DNA from: Streptomyces sp. SID12488
GTDB taxonomy: Bacteria; Actinomycetota; Actinomycetes; Streptomycetales; Streptomycetaceae
Length of the DNA: 64,000 nucleotides
Direction: 5' to 3'
NCBI RefSeq assembly: GCF_010548275.1
Contig: NZ_JAAGLT010000011.1
Location: 186,001 to 250,000, forward strand
A program made the position numbers and the translations under genes. This document shows positions 33,164 to 42,234 of this stretch, one piece after another (position 1 is the stretch's first letter; the number at the start of each line of letters is the position of its first letter). The notes beneath the pieces were generated by a model, which saw only the letters and a program-made list of their open reading frames with translations, did not search any database and was not told the DNA's origin.

Positions 33164-34486
33164 ATGTCCATGACCGGCAGGCGACGCACCCGCAGCACCT
33201 TCCGCACCAACTCCCCCAGGTCCATGAGCACCGGGTCCACGCGCGCGAGATCCATGAGCGCGCTGGCCGTGTGCGCGGCGCTCGCCGCGGGCTGCGGGGT
33301 CGTACCCGGCACCTCGGCCGACGCCGAGAGCGGCGACGTCACCGTCATGACCTGGGCGCCGGAGGGAACCGACGCGACCAACAAGCCCGGCATGCCGGCC
33401 ATGGCGCAGGCGTACGCGCGCTGGATCAACTCCACGGGTGGCCTGAACGGGCGCAAGCTCAAGGTCCTGACCTGCAACGACCACAACGACCGGGTGGCCG
33501 CCGCGAAGTGCGCGCGGCGCGCCGCCGCCGAGAACGTGGTCGCGGTCGTCGGCTCCTACAGCCAGTTCGGCGACGACTTCCTCGGCCCGCTTGCCTCCGC
33601 CGGAATCCCCTACATCGGCGGCTACGGCGTCACCAACGACGAGTTCACCAACCCGATGTCCTACCCGGTCAACGGCGGCTCGCCCGCCCTTCTGGCCGGC
33701 CTCGGCAAGGAACTCGCCGCCGTCTGCGGTCCCGTCGCCCTGATCCGTCCCGACACCATCGCGGGCGACCAGCTGCCCCAGCTCCTCAATTCCGGTCTGC
33801 AGGCGGGCGGCCACGCCGCGGCGCTGGACCAGCTGGCCGCCGAGGCTGCCACCGAGTACGGGACGCACACGAAGCTCGCCCTGGAACGGACGACGAACAC
33901 GGGCGACGAGAAGAAGGGCTGTGTGGTGCCGGCGCTCGGGGACCGCACCAACACCTTCATGGACTCCTTCCGGCGCGACCGCGAGGACTACCCGGACGTG
34001 CGCACCGCGACCGTCCTCGGCAGCGTCGACCAGACGGTGATCAACGCGAACGGCGGCAAGTCGGGCCCGTACGAGGACTCGTACATCACCGGCTGGTACC
34101 CGGTGGCCGGCGACGCCCGCTGGGACGAGATGAAGAAGGTCGTCAACGAGGAGGCCTTCGGCGACAACCGCATCGACCCGCAGGACGCGGGCGTGCAGAC
34201 CACCTGGATCGCGTACACCGTCCTGAAGGCGGTCGTCGAGTCGCTGGAGGGCCGCGAGGTGTCCTCGACCACTGTCCGGCGGGCCCTAGACGACGGCCTG
34301 CGCGTCAACACCGGCGGCCTCACCCCGACGCTGCGCTGGCGCTTCGAGGACCTGCTCTCGGTGGTCGGGTTCCCGCGCCTGGTCAACGCGCAGGTGACCC
34401 TCCAGGTCGTCCGCGAGGGCCGCCTCGTCGCCGCCCGCAAGGGCTTCATCGACACGACGAAGCTGCTGGAGAACGCGGCGGACTGA
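33164..34486 (+). CDS. ABC-type solute-binding lipoprotein, branched-chain amino acid type
   Basis: About 440 residues. A basic N-terminus is followed by MSALAVCAALAAGC; the lipobox LAAGC marks Cys acylation. The mature protein is a Peripla_BP_6 fold: WAPEGTDATNKPGMPAMAQAYARWINSTGGLNGRKLKVLTCNDHNDRVAAAKCARRAAAENVVAVVGSYSQFGDDFLGPLASAGIPYIGG. Several Mets between 33164 and 33254 could start it. No permease or ATPase genes adjoin, so it is an orphan binding protein or a sensor. Terminated by the hairpin at 34498. Confidence 0.88.
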   Translation: MSMTGRRRTRSTFRTNSPRSMSTGSTRARSMSALAVCAALAAGCGVVPGTSADAESGDVTVMTWAPEGTDATNKPGMPAMAQAYARWINSTGGLNGRKLKVLTCNDHNDRVAAAKCARRAAAENVVAVVGSYSQFGDDFLGPLASAGIPYIGGYGVTNDEFTNPMSYPVNGGSPALLAGLGKELAAVCGPVALIRPDTIAGDQLPQLLNSGLQAGGHAAALDQLAAEAATEYGTHTKLALERTTNTGDEKKGCVVPALGDRTNTFMDSFRRDREDYPDVRTATVLGSVDQTVINANGGKSGPYEDSYITGWYPVAGDARWDEMKKVVNEEAFGDNRIDPQDAGVQTTWIAYTVLKAVVESLEGREVSSTTVRRALDDGLRVNTGGLTPTLRWRFEDLLSVVGFPRLVNAQVTLQVVREGRLVAARKGFIDTTKLLENAAD

Positions 34487-34497
34487 CGAGAGGCGAA

Positions 34498-34521
34498 CGG
34501 TCCCCCCTCCCGGAGGGACCG
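34498..34521. terminator. Hairpin between convergent genes
   Basis: CGGTCCC and GGGACCG with a 10-base loop, just after the binding-protein stop and before the convergent membrane-protein stop. Confidence 0.55.
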
Positions 34522-34562
34522 CGTCGGATCCGAGCCGGGTCGGCCCCGGACCCGGAGCCGGG

Positions 34563-36317
34563 TCAGAGCTGGGTGGACTGGCGTTCCGTCAGGCCGTACG
34601 TCTTCGCGATCGTGTTCCACAGTTCGGCCGCCCGGGACTTCTGCTCGGTGGCGACACCGCTCTGCTGGTTGCCCTTCTGCGTCTGCCCCGTCGAACGGGC
34701 CTGGCCCCCCTTGCAGCCGTTCTTGCCCGCCGTCTGGTCGGCCCAGGCCGCGTAGTGGTTGTCGGCCGCCTGGGACGCCTGCCAGGCCTTGGTGAGGGCA
34801 TCGCTGAGCGCGGCGTGCTCGGGGAGCTTGTCGACGGCCAGCGTGGAGAGCCGGGTGACCAGTTCACCGCGCTGCTGGGCCGCGCCGCGCAGGTCCGTGG
34901 CGGCCTGGCCGAGGTTGTCGCAGGACTTGACGTCCGACACGGCCTTGATCACCGCGTCGCGGCTGTTGTTGCTGTCGGCGAGCAGCTTGTCCAGTTCGAC
35001 GGCCTGCGCCTTGGCGGGGTCGGCGGCCGGAGCCTTGGACTCCTCCGGCGCGGACGAGGTCGCCGCGACCGTCTTGTTGCCCGCGTCCTTGTCGGTGTCC
35101 CCGCCCCCGCCGCTCAGCATGGCACCGGCCCCGATCCCGAGCACCACGATGCCGATCCCGAGGGCCGCGATGACGGCCACCCGCGATCGCCGGCCCCCGC
35201 GGTCACTCTCGTCGTCCATGTCGTGGGGCGACGCGTGGGGCCCGGCCGCCTGGAAGCCGTACGGGGCCTGCTGGGCAGCGTACGGGGCCTGCTGGCCGTA
35301 GGGACCCGGAGCGGGCTGCTGGTGCTGCTGGGCGGGGATGCGGGGCATCTGCTGGGTCGCGCCGGCCGGCACCTCGGCGCCCGCTCCGCTGCTGCTGCTG
35401 CTGCTGCTGCGGAAGAGGTTGTCGAAGTCGGAGGGCGGCTGACGGTCGTCCGCGCCACCCGGGGGTGTGCCGTACGACCCTCCGGGCACCGGCGGGATGT
35501 ACTGGGTGGCGTCGCTTTCGGAGCCGCCGGGGGCCGCCTGCGGCACGCGGCCCAGATACGCGGTCGCCTCGGCGGACATCTCGGGCGGCAGCGCGCCGGG
35601 ACTCACAGGCGGCAGGAACTGCGTCGCCGCCTCGTTGACGTGCGGGGGCGCGTAAGTGGGCCCGGGGGCGTGCGCCTCAACCGGCGGGAGGTACTGGGTG
35701 GCCGGGTCGGCGACGGGCCCGGGGGTGCCCGGGACGGGCGGGATGTACTGCGTCGCGTCCTCGACCGGCGGCAGCGGGGCGCCACCGTACGGCCCGTACG
35801 CCTGGTGGGCCGGCTGAGCGCCGTGGCCGGGCTCGCCGTAGCCGGGCTGTTGGGCCCAACCGCCGGACGCACCCGGGTTGTTGTCCCACGCCGGTGCCGA
35901 CGGCGCCTGCTGCTCGGGCTGTTGCTGCGGCTGGGGCTGGAACCGGCCCTGGTCACCCCACTGTTGATGCTGCTGGGCGTCGGGCGGCGTCGGCCAGCCC
36001 CCGGCCGCCTGAGGCTGGACCTGGGCCGGGGGCTCCGGCTGGGGCTGGTATTGATACTGGCCCTGGCCCTGGCCCTGGCCCTGGTAGTCGTCCTGGTCCT
36101 GGTCCTGGTTCGTGTCCGGGCCCCACGGCAGCCCCCAGGCCTGACCGCCGGTCGGGTTCGGGGCAGGGGTCGGGGGCGCCGCCGGGACCGGAGCCGGCCG
36201 GCCGCCGCTTGCCCCCGTCATGCCCGGCAGCAGCGGTTCGCCGCCGTCCGAGGGCAGCACGATGCCTTCGCGCGCCACGCGCTGCGAGGGCTCCTCGCCC
36301 TGTCCACTCTGCGTCAC
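34563..36317 (-). CDS. Proline/glutamine-rich single-pass membrane protein with ATQ repeats
   Basis: 584 residues. The first 350 are disordered and cytoplasmic, rich in Pro, Gln and Gly, with QGQGQGQGQYQYQPQPEPP and repeated ATQYIPPVPG, ATQYLPPVE, ATQFLPPV, ATAYLGRVP, ATQYIPPVPG and ATQQMPRIP motifs. One membrane helix (VAVIAALGIGIVVLGIGAGAML, near 380) leads to an extracytoplasmic alpha-helical domain of about 180 residues with two Cys (KSCDNLG; KNGCKGG). The design suggests an envelope protein whose cytoplasmic arm is modified or bound; the Thr in each ATQ could be a kinase target read by FHA domains. No catalytic domain. Confidence 0.82.
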   Translation of the reverse strand: MTQSGQGEEPSQRVAREGIVLPSDGGEPLLPGMTGASGGRPAPVPAAPPTPAPNPTGGQAWGLPWGPDTNQDQDQDDYQGQGQGQGQYQYQPQPEPPAQVQPQAAGGWPTPPDAQQHQQWGDQGRFQPQPQQQPEQQAPSAPAWDNNPGASGGWAQQPGYGEPGHGAQPAHQAYGPYGGAPLPPVEDATQYIPPVPGTPGPVADPATQYLPPVEAHAPGPTYAPPHVNEAATQFLPPVSPGALPPEMSAEATAYLGRVPQAAPGGSESDATQYIPPVPGGSYGTPPGGADDRQPPSDFDNLFRSSSSSSSGAGAEVPAGATQQMPRIPAQQHQQPAPGPYGQQAPYAAQQAPYGFQAAGPHASPHDMDDESDRGGRRSRVAVIAALGIGIVVLGIGAGAMLSGGGGDTDKDAGNKTVAATSSAPEESKAPAADPAKAQAVELDKLLADSNNSRDAVIKAVSDVKSCDNLGQAATDLRGAAQQRGELVTRLSTLAVDKLPEHAALSDALTKAWQASQAADNHYAAWADQTAGKNGCKGGQARSTGQTQKGNQQSGVATEQKSRAAELWNTIAKTYGLTERQSTQL

Positions 36318-36447
36318 CGGGACTCCTGCTGATGGGGGGACCTTCGGAATCTTCAGTTAAAGCTACCGGGTTCCCGGAATCCGATTGACGAATCACAGGA
36401 CCGGACCACTCCCCCACCAGCACCTCAGCGCCCCGCTGTGTCTCCCG

Positions 36448-37833
36448 TCACGCCGCCGCCCGCAGGTCCACCCGCGCCCCGAACTCCCGGACCACCGGTT
36501 CGTCGCGGTACGGCTCCAGGCGCAGCTGCAGGTCCTCCAGGTACTCGGCGCCCCGGTTGGAGCGCAGGGTGCCGAGGAGTTCCACCGCGCGCAGGCCCGT
36601 GTGGCAGGCCTCCTCCACCTCGCGCTGCTGGACCTGTGCCGTGGCCAGCAGCACCAGCCCGATGGCCCGGCGCCGCGCCCGCGTCACCGGGTGTCCGGCC
36701 AGGGACTCCTGCGCGCACCGCGCCGCCGCCTCGGCCTGCCCGAGGTCCCGATGGCAGTGCGCCAGCTCGTCGGCCAGGTAGGCCCCGTCGAAGTGCGCGA
36801 TCCACGCCGGGTCGTCCCCGGACTCCGGATCGGCCGCCTCCAGCGCGTTGACCGCGCGCCCGGACGCCAGCTGGGCCGCCCGCGCGTCGCCCATCAGGGC
36901 GTGCCCCCGGGCCTCGGCCGCGAGGAACATGGCCTCCGCGCGCGGGGTGACCCGGCCGCGCGCCCCCTCCTGCGCCGCCCGCGCCAACTGCGCGATCTCC
37001 CGCGGGTTTCCGAGCTGCGCGGCGAGATGGCTCATGGAGGCGGCGAGTACGTATCCCCCGTACCCCCGGTCCCCGGCCGCCTGGGCGAGCCGGAGTGCCT
37101 GGATGTAGTAGCGCTGGGCGAGACCGGGCTGGCCGGTGTCGACGGCCATGTACCCGGCGAGTTCGGTCAGCCGCGCGACGGCGGCGAAGAGGTCGCGCCC
37201 GACCGCCTCCCGGTACGAGCCCGCCAGCAGCCCGGAGACGACGCTGTTGAGGTAGTGCACGACGACCGGACGCACATGCCCGCTGCCGTACTGGTGGTCC
37301 AGGTCCGTGAGGGCCTGCGTCATCGCCCGCACCGCCGCCACGTCCGACGGCCCCACGCGGGGACCCGCCTGGCGCGCCACCTGGGAGTCGGGGGACGAGA
37401 TCAGCCAGTCGCGGCTGGGCTCCACGAGCGCCGACGCGGCGACGGACGAACCGGAGAGGAAGTCCCGCCGGCCCACGTCACTGCGCCACAGCTCACACAC
37501 CTGCTCGATGGCGCCGAGGACGGTCGGCGAGAACTGGAGCCCGACGCCCGAGGCGAGGTTCTTGCCGTTGGCCATGCCGATCTCGTCGATCGTGACCGTA
37601 CGGCCGAGTTTGCGGCCGAGGGCCTCGGCGATGATCGCGGGCGCCCGGCCCCGGGGCTGCTGTCCGCGCAGCCAACGGGCCACGGACGTCTTGTCGTACC
37701 GCAGATCGTGGCCGTGCTCCGCGCCGCACATGTTGACCCGGCGGGCGAGCCCGGCGTTCGAGCAGCCCGCTTCCTGGATGAGCGCCTGCAGCCGTTCGTT
37801 CGGCTGCCGCGCGACGAGAGGCCTTGCGGCCAT
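36448..37833 (-). CDS. NsdA-like transcriptional regulator (XRE HTH + TPR)
   Basis: 461 residues. An N-terminal HTH-like segment (NERLQALIQEAGCSNAGLARRVNMCGAEHGHDLRYDKTSVARWLRGQQPRGRAPAIIAEALGRKLGRTV) precedes a long TPR-like helical region (PVVVHYLNSVVSGLLAGSYREAVGRDLFAAVARLTELAGYMAVDTGQPGLAQRYYIQALRLAQAAGD). This is the layout of NsdA and its paralogues, negative regulators of sporulation and antibiotic production. The 37833 ATG follows GGGGG. Divergent from the primase-like gene, sharing the 339-base gap. Confidence 0.9.
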   Translation of the reverse strand: MAARPLVARQPNERLQALIQEAGCSNAGLARRVNMCGAEHGHDLRYDKTSVARWLRGQQPRGRAPAIIAEALGRKLGRTVTIDEIGMANGKNLASGVGLQFSPTVLGAIEQVCELWRSDVGRRDFLSGSSVAASALVEPSRDWLISSPDSQVARQAGPRVGPSDVAAVRAMTQALTDLDHQYGSGHVRPVVVHYLNSVVSGLLAGSYREAVGRDLFAAVARLTELAGYMAVDTGQPGLAQRYYIQALRLAQAAGDRGYGGYVLAASMSHLAAQLGNPREIAQLARAAQEGARGRVTPRAEAMFLAAEARGHALMGDARAAQLASGRAVNALEAADPESGDDPAWIAHFDGAYLADELAHCHRDLGQAEAAARCAQESLAGHPVTRARRRAIGLVLLATAQVQQREVEEACHTGLRAVELLGTLRSNRGAEYLEDLQLRLEPYRDEPVVREFGARVDLRAAA

Positions 37834-38172
37834 GGCGTACCCCCTGTGGCTGCGGTGCCGTGCCCGCGCACCGAGTTGACGTGTCTTCCGTGCCCGGAAC
37901 CCCTTCCGTACGTGTCCTCACAGCGGACGAGTACGGCGAAAAGATCCGGCCTCGAAGATCAATGCCCCGCAGACATGCCGACAATGCGAAGCATGTGAGG
38001 ATTGCCGGGGTAAAGGCGGATGCCCAGCCCCTCCCCTGCCTACCCAGCCCCGCCGTGGATCCTCCTGCGCGCCCCCGCTGATGCATCCATGCGCCCCAGA
38101 TGCGGAATCGATGCTCCTCCCCCGCGCATGTGACATGCGTAACTCATGATTCCCACTAGAGTTGTCCTCATC
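37834..38172. other. Divergent promoter gap with a palindrome
   Basis: 339 bases between the NsdA-like and primase-like genes. CGCATG-TGA-CATGCG (38125-38139) is a perfect palindrome with the same 6-3-6 geometry as an operator. TGACAT and TAGAGT around 38131-38162 might be promoter hexamers for the plus-strand gene. Confidence 0.45.
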
Positions 38173-38826
38173 GTGGAAGAGACCATCGCGGGCCCTGATG
38201 CTGCCCAAATCCCCAAGCAACGCGGCGAATCCCTCTTGGAAACCGCCGTCCGTTACGCCGAAGAACGCCACTGGGACGTGTTTCCCGGTACGTGGCTGGA
38301 AACAGTCGACGGGGTGCAGCGCTGCTCCTGCGGCGACACCGCGTGCGCCCTGCCCGGCGCACACCCGACGCGGCCCGACTGGGCGACCCAGGCCACGGGC
38401 AGTGCGACCGTCGCGCGCCGGCTGTGGACCGACCGGCCGACGGCGTCGATCCTGCTGCCCACCGGCCATACGTTCGATGCGATTGATGTGCCCGAGACGG
38501 CCGGGTTCCTCGCGCTCGCACGCATGGAGCGGATGGAACTGACACTCGGGCCGGTGATGTTGACGCCGGATCGGCGGATGCGGTTCTTCGTGCTGCCGGG
38601 GGCGTCGGTGAAGGTGCCCGATCTTGTACGCAAGTTGGGGTGGTCGCCGGCTTCGCTGGATCTGGTGGCGCTGGGCGAAGGGGCGTATGTGGCCGCGCCG
38701 CCCACTCGGTACGCGTCTCGGGGGGCTGTGCAGTGGGCCTGCCGGCCTACGCCCGCGAATCGGTGGTTGCCTGATGCGGAGGAGTTGATCTCGCCGCTCG
38801 CTTACGCGTGCGGGCGGGATCGGTAA
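38173..38826 (+). CDS. Bifunctional primase/polymerase N-terminal domain-like protein
   Basis: 217 residues. SLLETAVRYAEERHWDVFPGTWLE...CSCGDTACALPGAHPTRPDWATQATGSATVARRLW is the beginning of a Prim-Pol domain, including the zinc-knuckle-like C-x-C-x4-C-x6-H, followed by ASILLPTGHTFDAIDVPETAGFLAL (D-x-D/E metal site) and FFVLPGASVKVPDLVRKLGWSPASLDLVALGEGAYVAAPPT. No helicase domain follows; members of this small family are common in Streptomyces. The GTG at 38173 starts the conserved sequence (EETIAGPD). Whether it polymerises nucleic acid is unknown. Confidence 0.82.
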   Translation: MEETIAGPDAAQIPKQRGESLLETAVRYAEERHWDVFPGTWLETVDGVQRCSCGDTACALPGAHPTRPDWATQATGSATVARRLWTDRPTASILLPTGHTFDAIDVPETAGFLALARMERMELTLGPVMLTPDRRMRFFVLPGASVKVPDLVRKLGWSPASLDLVALGEGAYVAAPPTRYASRGAVQWACRPTPANRWLPDAEELISPLAYACGRDR

Positions 38827-38861
38827 CTCGCCTCTTGGGGTGCCTGGTTTCGGTTGCGTGG

Positions 38862-38917
38862 CGACTGCGGGCCAGTTGTGGCTGATCGCGCAGTTCCCCG
38901 CGCCCCTAAAAACCTTA
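38862..38917. repeat. Dispersed Streptomyces intergenic repeat, copy 2
   Basis: GACTGCGGGCC, AGTTGTGGCTGATCGCG, CAGTTCCCCGCGCCCCTAAA and AACC follow one another between the primase-like and ABC genes. This is the common Streptomyces form of the element. Confidence 0.8.
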
Positions 38918-38927
38918 GGGTGACCGC

Positions 38928-39704
38928 ATGGTTGATGGTGTTGCCGTGCGGGTGCAGGGGCTCTGGAAGCGGTTTGGGCAGCAGGTTGCTGTTGCCGGGA
39001 TCGATCTGGAGTTGCCTGCGGGGAAGTTCGTCGGGCTCGTCGGGCCGAACGGGGCCGGGAAGACCACCACGCTCTCGATGGTGACCGGGCTGCTGCGGCC
39101 CGACCAGGGCACCGTGGAGGTCGTGGGGCACGACGTGTGGCGCGACCCCGTCGAGGTCAAGGCGCGGATCGGGGTGCTGCCCGAAGGGCTTCGGCTCTTC
39201 GAGCGGCTGTCCGGGCGTGAACTCCTCGCCTACTCGGGGCGGTTGCGCGGGCTGCCCGGCGTCGAGGTCGACAAGCGGGCCACCCAGCTTCTCGACGTCC
39301 TCGACCTGGCCGGCGCCCAGCACAAGCTCGTCGTCGACTACTCGACCGGCATGCGCAAGAAGATCGGCCTGGCCGCCGCTCTCCTCCACAATCCTGAAGT
39401 CCTGTTCCTCGACGAGCCGTTCGAGGGCGTGGACCCGGTGTCGGCGCAGATCATCCGGGGTGTGCTGGAGCGGTACACCGCCTCCGGCGCCACCGTCGTC
39501 TTCTCCTCCCACGTCATGGAGCTGGTCGAGTCGCTGTGCGACTGGGTCGCGGTGATGGCGGCGGGGCGGATCCGGGCGCACGGCACGCTGGCCGAGGTGC
39601 GGGGTGACGCGCCCTCGCTCCAGCAGGCGTTCCTCGAACTCGTCGGCGCGGGCGGACGCGACCACGGATCCCACCTCGACTGGCTGGGCGGCGGCGCCCG
39701 GTGA
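38928..39704 (+). CDS. ABC transporter ATP-binding protein
   Basis: 258 residues. Walker A GPNGAGKTTT, Q-loop region LPEGLRLFERLSG, signature STGMRKKIGLAAALL (a variant of LSGGQ with TGM), Walker B EVLFLDEPFEGVDP, switch VFSSHVMELVESLCDWV. The STGM signature is typical of single-permease export systems such as BcrA/CcmA-like ABC proteins. It overlaps the permease gene by four bases (GTGA), so they are one operon. Likely exports a lipid or drug; substrate unknown. Confidence 0.94.
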   Translation: MVDGVAVRVQGLWKRFGQQVAVAGIDLELPAGKFVGLVGPNGAGKTTTLSMVTGLLRPDQGTVEVVGHDVWRDPVEVKARIGVLPEGLRLFERLSGRELLAYSGRLRGLPGVEVDKRATQLLDVLDLAGAQHKLVVDYSTGMRKKIGLAAALLHNPEVLFLDEPFEGVDPVSAQIIRGVLERYTASGATVVFSSHVMELVESLCDWVAVMAAGRIRAHGTLAEVRGDAPSLQQAFLELVGAGGRDHGSHLDWLGGGAR

Positions 39705-41299
39705 CGGGCGAAGGGGCGGTCACGGCCGTCGTCGTACGGCTGAAGCTGTCGCTGCTGCGCAACGGGCTCAGACAGTCCGCGGGGCGGCGGGCCGCGTACA
39801 TCTTCTCCGTCGTCGTCGTGCTGCTGATCGCCGCGCTCCAGTTCCTCGGGCTGCTCGCCCTGCGCGGCAACGCGCACGCCGCGTCCGTCACCGTCATCCT
39901 TCTCGCGGTCATGGCGCTGGGCTGGGCCTTCATGCCGTTGTTCTTCCCCAGCGGCGACGAGACGCTCGACCCGACCCGGCTGGTGATGCTCCCGCTGCGC
40001 CCCCGGCCGCTGGTCCGGGCGCTGCTCGTGGCCTCGCTCGTCGGTATCGGGCCGCTGTTCACGCTGTCCCTGCTCGTCGGGTCGGTGATCGCGCTGGCAC
40101 GCGGTGGGGCGGCGTTCGTCGTGTCGCTCGTCGCCGTCCCCCTGTCGCTGCTGGTGTGTGTGGCGCTCGCGCGGGCCGTCGCCGCCGCCAACATCCGGTT
40201 GCTCAGCAGCCGCAAGGGGCGCGATCTCGCCGTACTCAGCGGGCTGGTCATCGCGGTCGGCGCGCAGCTCGTCAACTTCGGTGTGCAGCAGCTCGGTTCG
40301 GCTGGACTCGGCCAACTCGACCCGGCGGCCGATGTGTTGGCGTGGGTGCCGCCCGCTTCCGCCCTCGGGGCGGTGGACTCGGTGAGTGAGGGTTCGTACG
40401 GGGTCGCGCTCGCCCAACTCGCACTCAGCGTTGCCGCGTTGGTGCTGCTGCTGAGGGTCTGGTCGCGCACCCTCACCCGGCTGATGACCTCCCCCGACGG
40501 GTCCACGCTTCAGGCCGCCGAGCCTTCCGCCAAGCGGGAGCGGGCGTCCGGCGGGCTCGCGCGGCTGCTGCCGGGCGGGCGCACCGGGACGGTCATGGAA
40601 CGGAGCCTGCGCTATGCGTGGCGGGACCCCAAGACGAAGGCCGCGTGGGTGACCTCGCTCGCGATCGGGCTGATCCTGCCGGTGTTCAACGCGTTGCAGG
40701 GGACCGGCTCGGTCTACTTCGCCTGCTTCGCGGCCGGGATGCTCGGCATCCAGATGTACAACCAGTTCGGCCAGGACACCTCCGCCTTCTGGATGGTCGC
40801 GATGACGATCTCGTCCACCCAGGACGCGTACGTCGAACTGCGCGGCCGGGCACTGGCGTTGCTGCTGATCAGCCTGCCGTACGCCACCCTCGTCGTCGTT
40901 CTGACCACCGCGCTGCTCGACGACTGGGCCGCTCTGCCGGAGGCGCTCGGGCTGTCCCTCGCACTGCTGGGGGCCATGCTGGCGGCCGGGGCCTGGTCGT
41001 CGGCCCGGTACCCGTACTCCATCCCGCAGGAGGGCTACAAGAACGTCGCCCCCGGGCAGTCCGGGCTCGCCACGATCGCCATCTTCGGCGGCATGGTCGG
41101 GGCCGCCCTGCTGTGCGCCCCCGTCATCGCCCTCACGATCTGGCTGAACATCGATTCGGGCGGCGACCGGTGGACCTGGCTGCTGGTGCCCGTCGGCGCC
41201 GGATACGGCGCCCTGCTGATACTCCTCGGCCTGCGGCTCTCCGCCCCGCGCACGGCTCGGCGGCTGCCGGAGATCCTGGCGGCGGTCAGCAAGGGCTGA
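39701..41299 (+). CDS. ABC transporter permease (12-13 membrane helices)
   Basis: 532 residues. Hydrophobic segments include FSVVVVLLIAALQFLGLLAL, VTVILLAVMALGWAFMPLFF, ALLVASLVGIGPLFTLSLLVGSVIAL, FVVSLVAVPLSLLVCVAL and others to LLVPVGAGYGALLILLGLRL. The family is the large actinobacterial ABC-2-like permease found next to CcmA-like ATPases. The GTG start overlaps the ATPase stop. No accessory gene adjoins. Followed by a gap of about 117 bases before the TPR/CHAT genes. Confidence 0.9.
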   Translation: MTGEGAVTAVVVRLKLSLLRNGLRQSAGRRAAYIFSVVVVLLIAALQFLGLLALRGNAHAASVTVILLAVMALGWAFMPLFFPSGDETLDPTRLVMLPLRPRPLVRALLVASLVGIGPLFTLSLLVGSVIALARGGAAFVVSLVAVPLSLLVCVALARAVAAANIRLLSSRKGRDLAVLSGLVIAVGAQLVNFGVQQLGSAGLGQLDPAADVLAWVPPASALGAVDSVSEGSYGVALAQLALSVAALVLLLRVWSRTLTRLMTSPDGSTLQAAEPSAKRERASGGLARLLPGGRTGTVMERSLRYAWRDPKTKAAWVTSLAIGLILPVFNALQGTGSVYFACFAAGMLGIQMYNQFGQDTSAFWMVAMTISSTQDAYVELRGRALALLLISLPYATLVVVLTTALLDDWAALPEALGLSLALLGAMLAAGAWSSARYPYSIPQEGYKNVAPGQSGLATIAIFGGMVGAALLCAPVIALTIWLNIDSGGDRWTWLLVPVGAGYGALLILLGLRLSAPRTARRLPEILAAVSKG

Positions 41300-41416
41300 G
41301 TCCGCCCGGGACCCGCGACTCGCGCACGGGCCGAACTTGCCTACGGCATAAGGGATTTGATGCGCCAATCGGGGGGATTGAGGGGGTGACGAAAGCTTTC
41401 AGGGGGGAGCCTGCGC

Positions 41417-42229
41417 ATGGCCAGATGGTTCGGCAGATCCAAGTCCAGGAGCTACGACAAGCCCGGGTCAGCAGCGGAGTCCGAGCACCTCGAACCCCTC
41501 GGTGTCTCCGACGACCTGCGGCTGGCGTACGGCCGCACCGGCGACCCGAAACTGCTGCGCGGCTCGGTGCAGGCCGCCGAGCTGGCCGTGGAGGTCTACC
41601 CGGTCAACGACATCCGCCACGCCGCCGCCCTCTCCTCGCTGTGCATGCTGCACCGGCTGAGCTGGGAACGCGACCGGTCCGCCCCCGACCTGATCAAGGC
41701 CGTCGACTACGGCCGCCAGGCCGTCGACAAGTCCCCGCCCGGCGACCAGGGGCTCCCCCGGCACATGTCCTCCCTGGCCACCGCCCTCCAGGAGGTCTAC
41801 GACAGCACCAAGGACGAGGAGTCCATCGACGAGGCCATCGCCCTGTACCGCGGCTGCCTCGACCTCATGCCGGTGCGCGCTGCCGGGCAGAACGAGGAAC
41901 GCCTCGCGCAGGAGTCCAACCTCGCCAACTCCCTGCTCCGCAAAGGGCGCACCAACAACGACGGCGCCATCCTGAACGAGGCCGCCAGACACGCCCGCGC
42001 CACACTGCGCGACACCCCGGACGACCATCCGATGCACGCGATGCGCCTCATCAACCTCGGCGGCACGCTCTTCGGACTCGTGCAGACCGGCCATCACGAA
42101 CACCTCAGCACCGCTGAGGACATGTACGCGCGCGGACTGCGGGAACTCCCCGCCGGCCACCCGGTGCGCGCCCGGGTGGAACAGGCGCTCGCCGTCATCC
42201 AGGGCCTGCGCAGACAGTTCGGGGTCTGA
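41417..42229 (+). CDS. TPR-type helical protein, first gene of the CHAT system
   Basis: 270 residues. MARWFGRSKSRSYDKPG is a basic leader; the rest is paired helices of TPR length: DLRLAYGRTGDPKLLRGSVQAAELAVEVYP, HAAALSSLCMLHRLSWERDRSAPDLIKAVDYGRQAVDKSPP, EESIDEAIALYRGCLDLMP, NEERLAQESNLANSLLRKGRTNNDGAILNEAARHARATLRDTP. Similar solenoids are found in the TPR part of CHAT proteins. It ends 5 bases before the CHAT gene. GGGGGG precedes the start by nine bases. Likely a sensor or adaptor for the protease; this is inference from context. Confidence 0.85.
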   Translation: MARWFGRSKSRSYDKPGSAAESEHLEPLGVSDDLRLAYGRTGDPKLLRGSVQAAELAVEVYPVNDIRHAAALSSLCMLHRLSWERDRSAPDLIKAVDYGRQAVDKSPPGDQGLPRHMSSLATALQEVYDSTKDEESIDEAIALYRGCLDLMPVRAAGQNEERLAQESNLANSLLRKGRTNNDGAILNEAARHARATLRDTPDDHPMHAMRLINLGGTLFGLVQTGHHEHLSTAEDMYARGLRELPAGHPVRARVEQALAVIQGLRRQFGV

Positions 42230-42234
42230 CCGCG

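Noticed and set aside
39338..41368. Minus-strand frame of 676 codons opposite the ABC genes
   Set aside because: Gln/Arg-rich shadow with no family; both ABC genes are clear on the plus strand.
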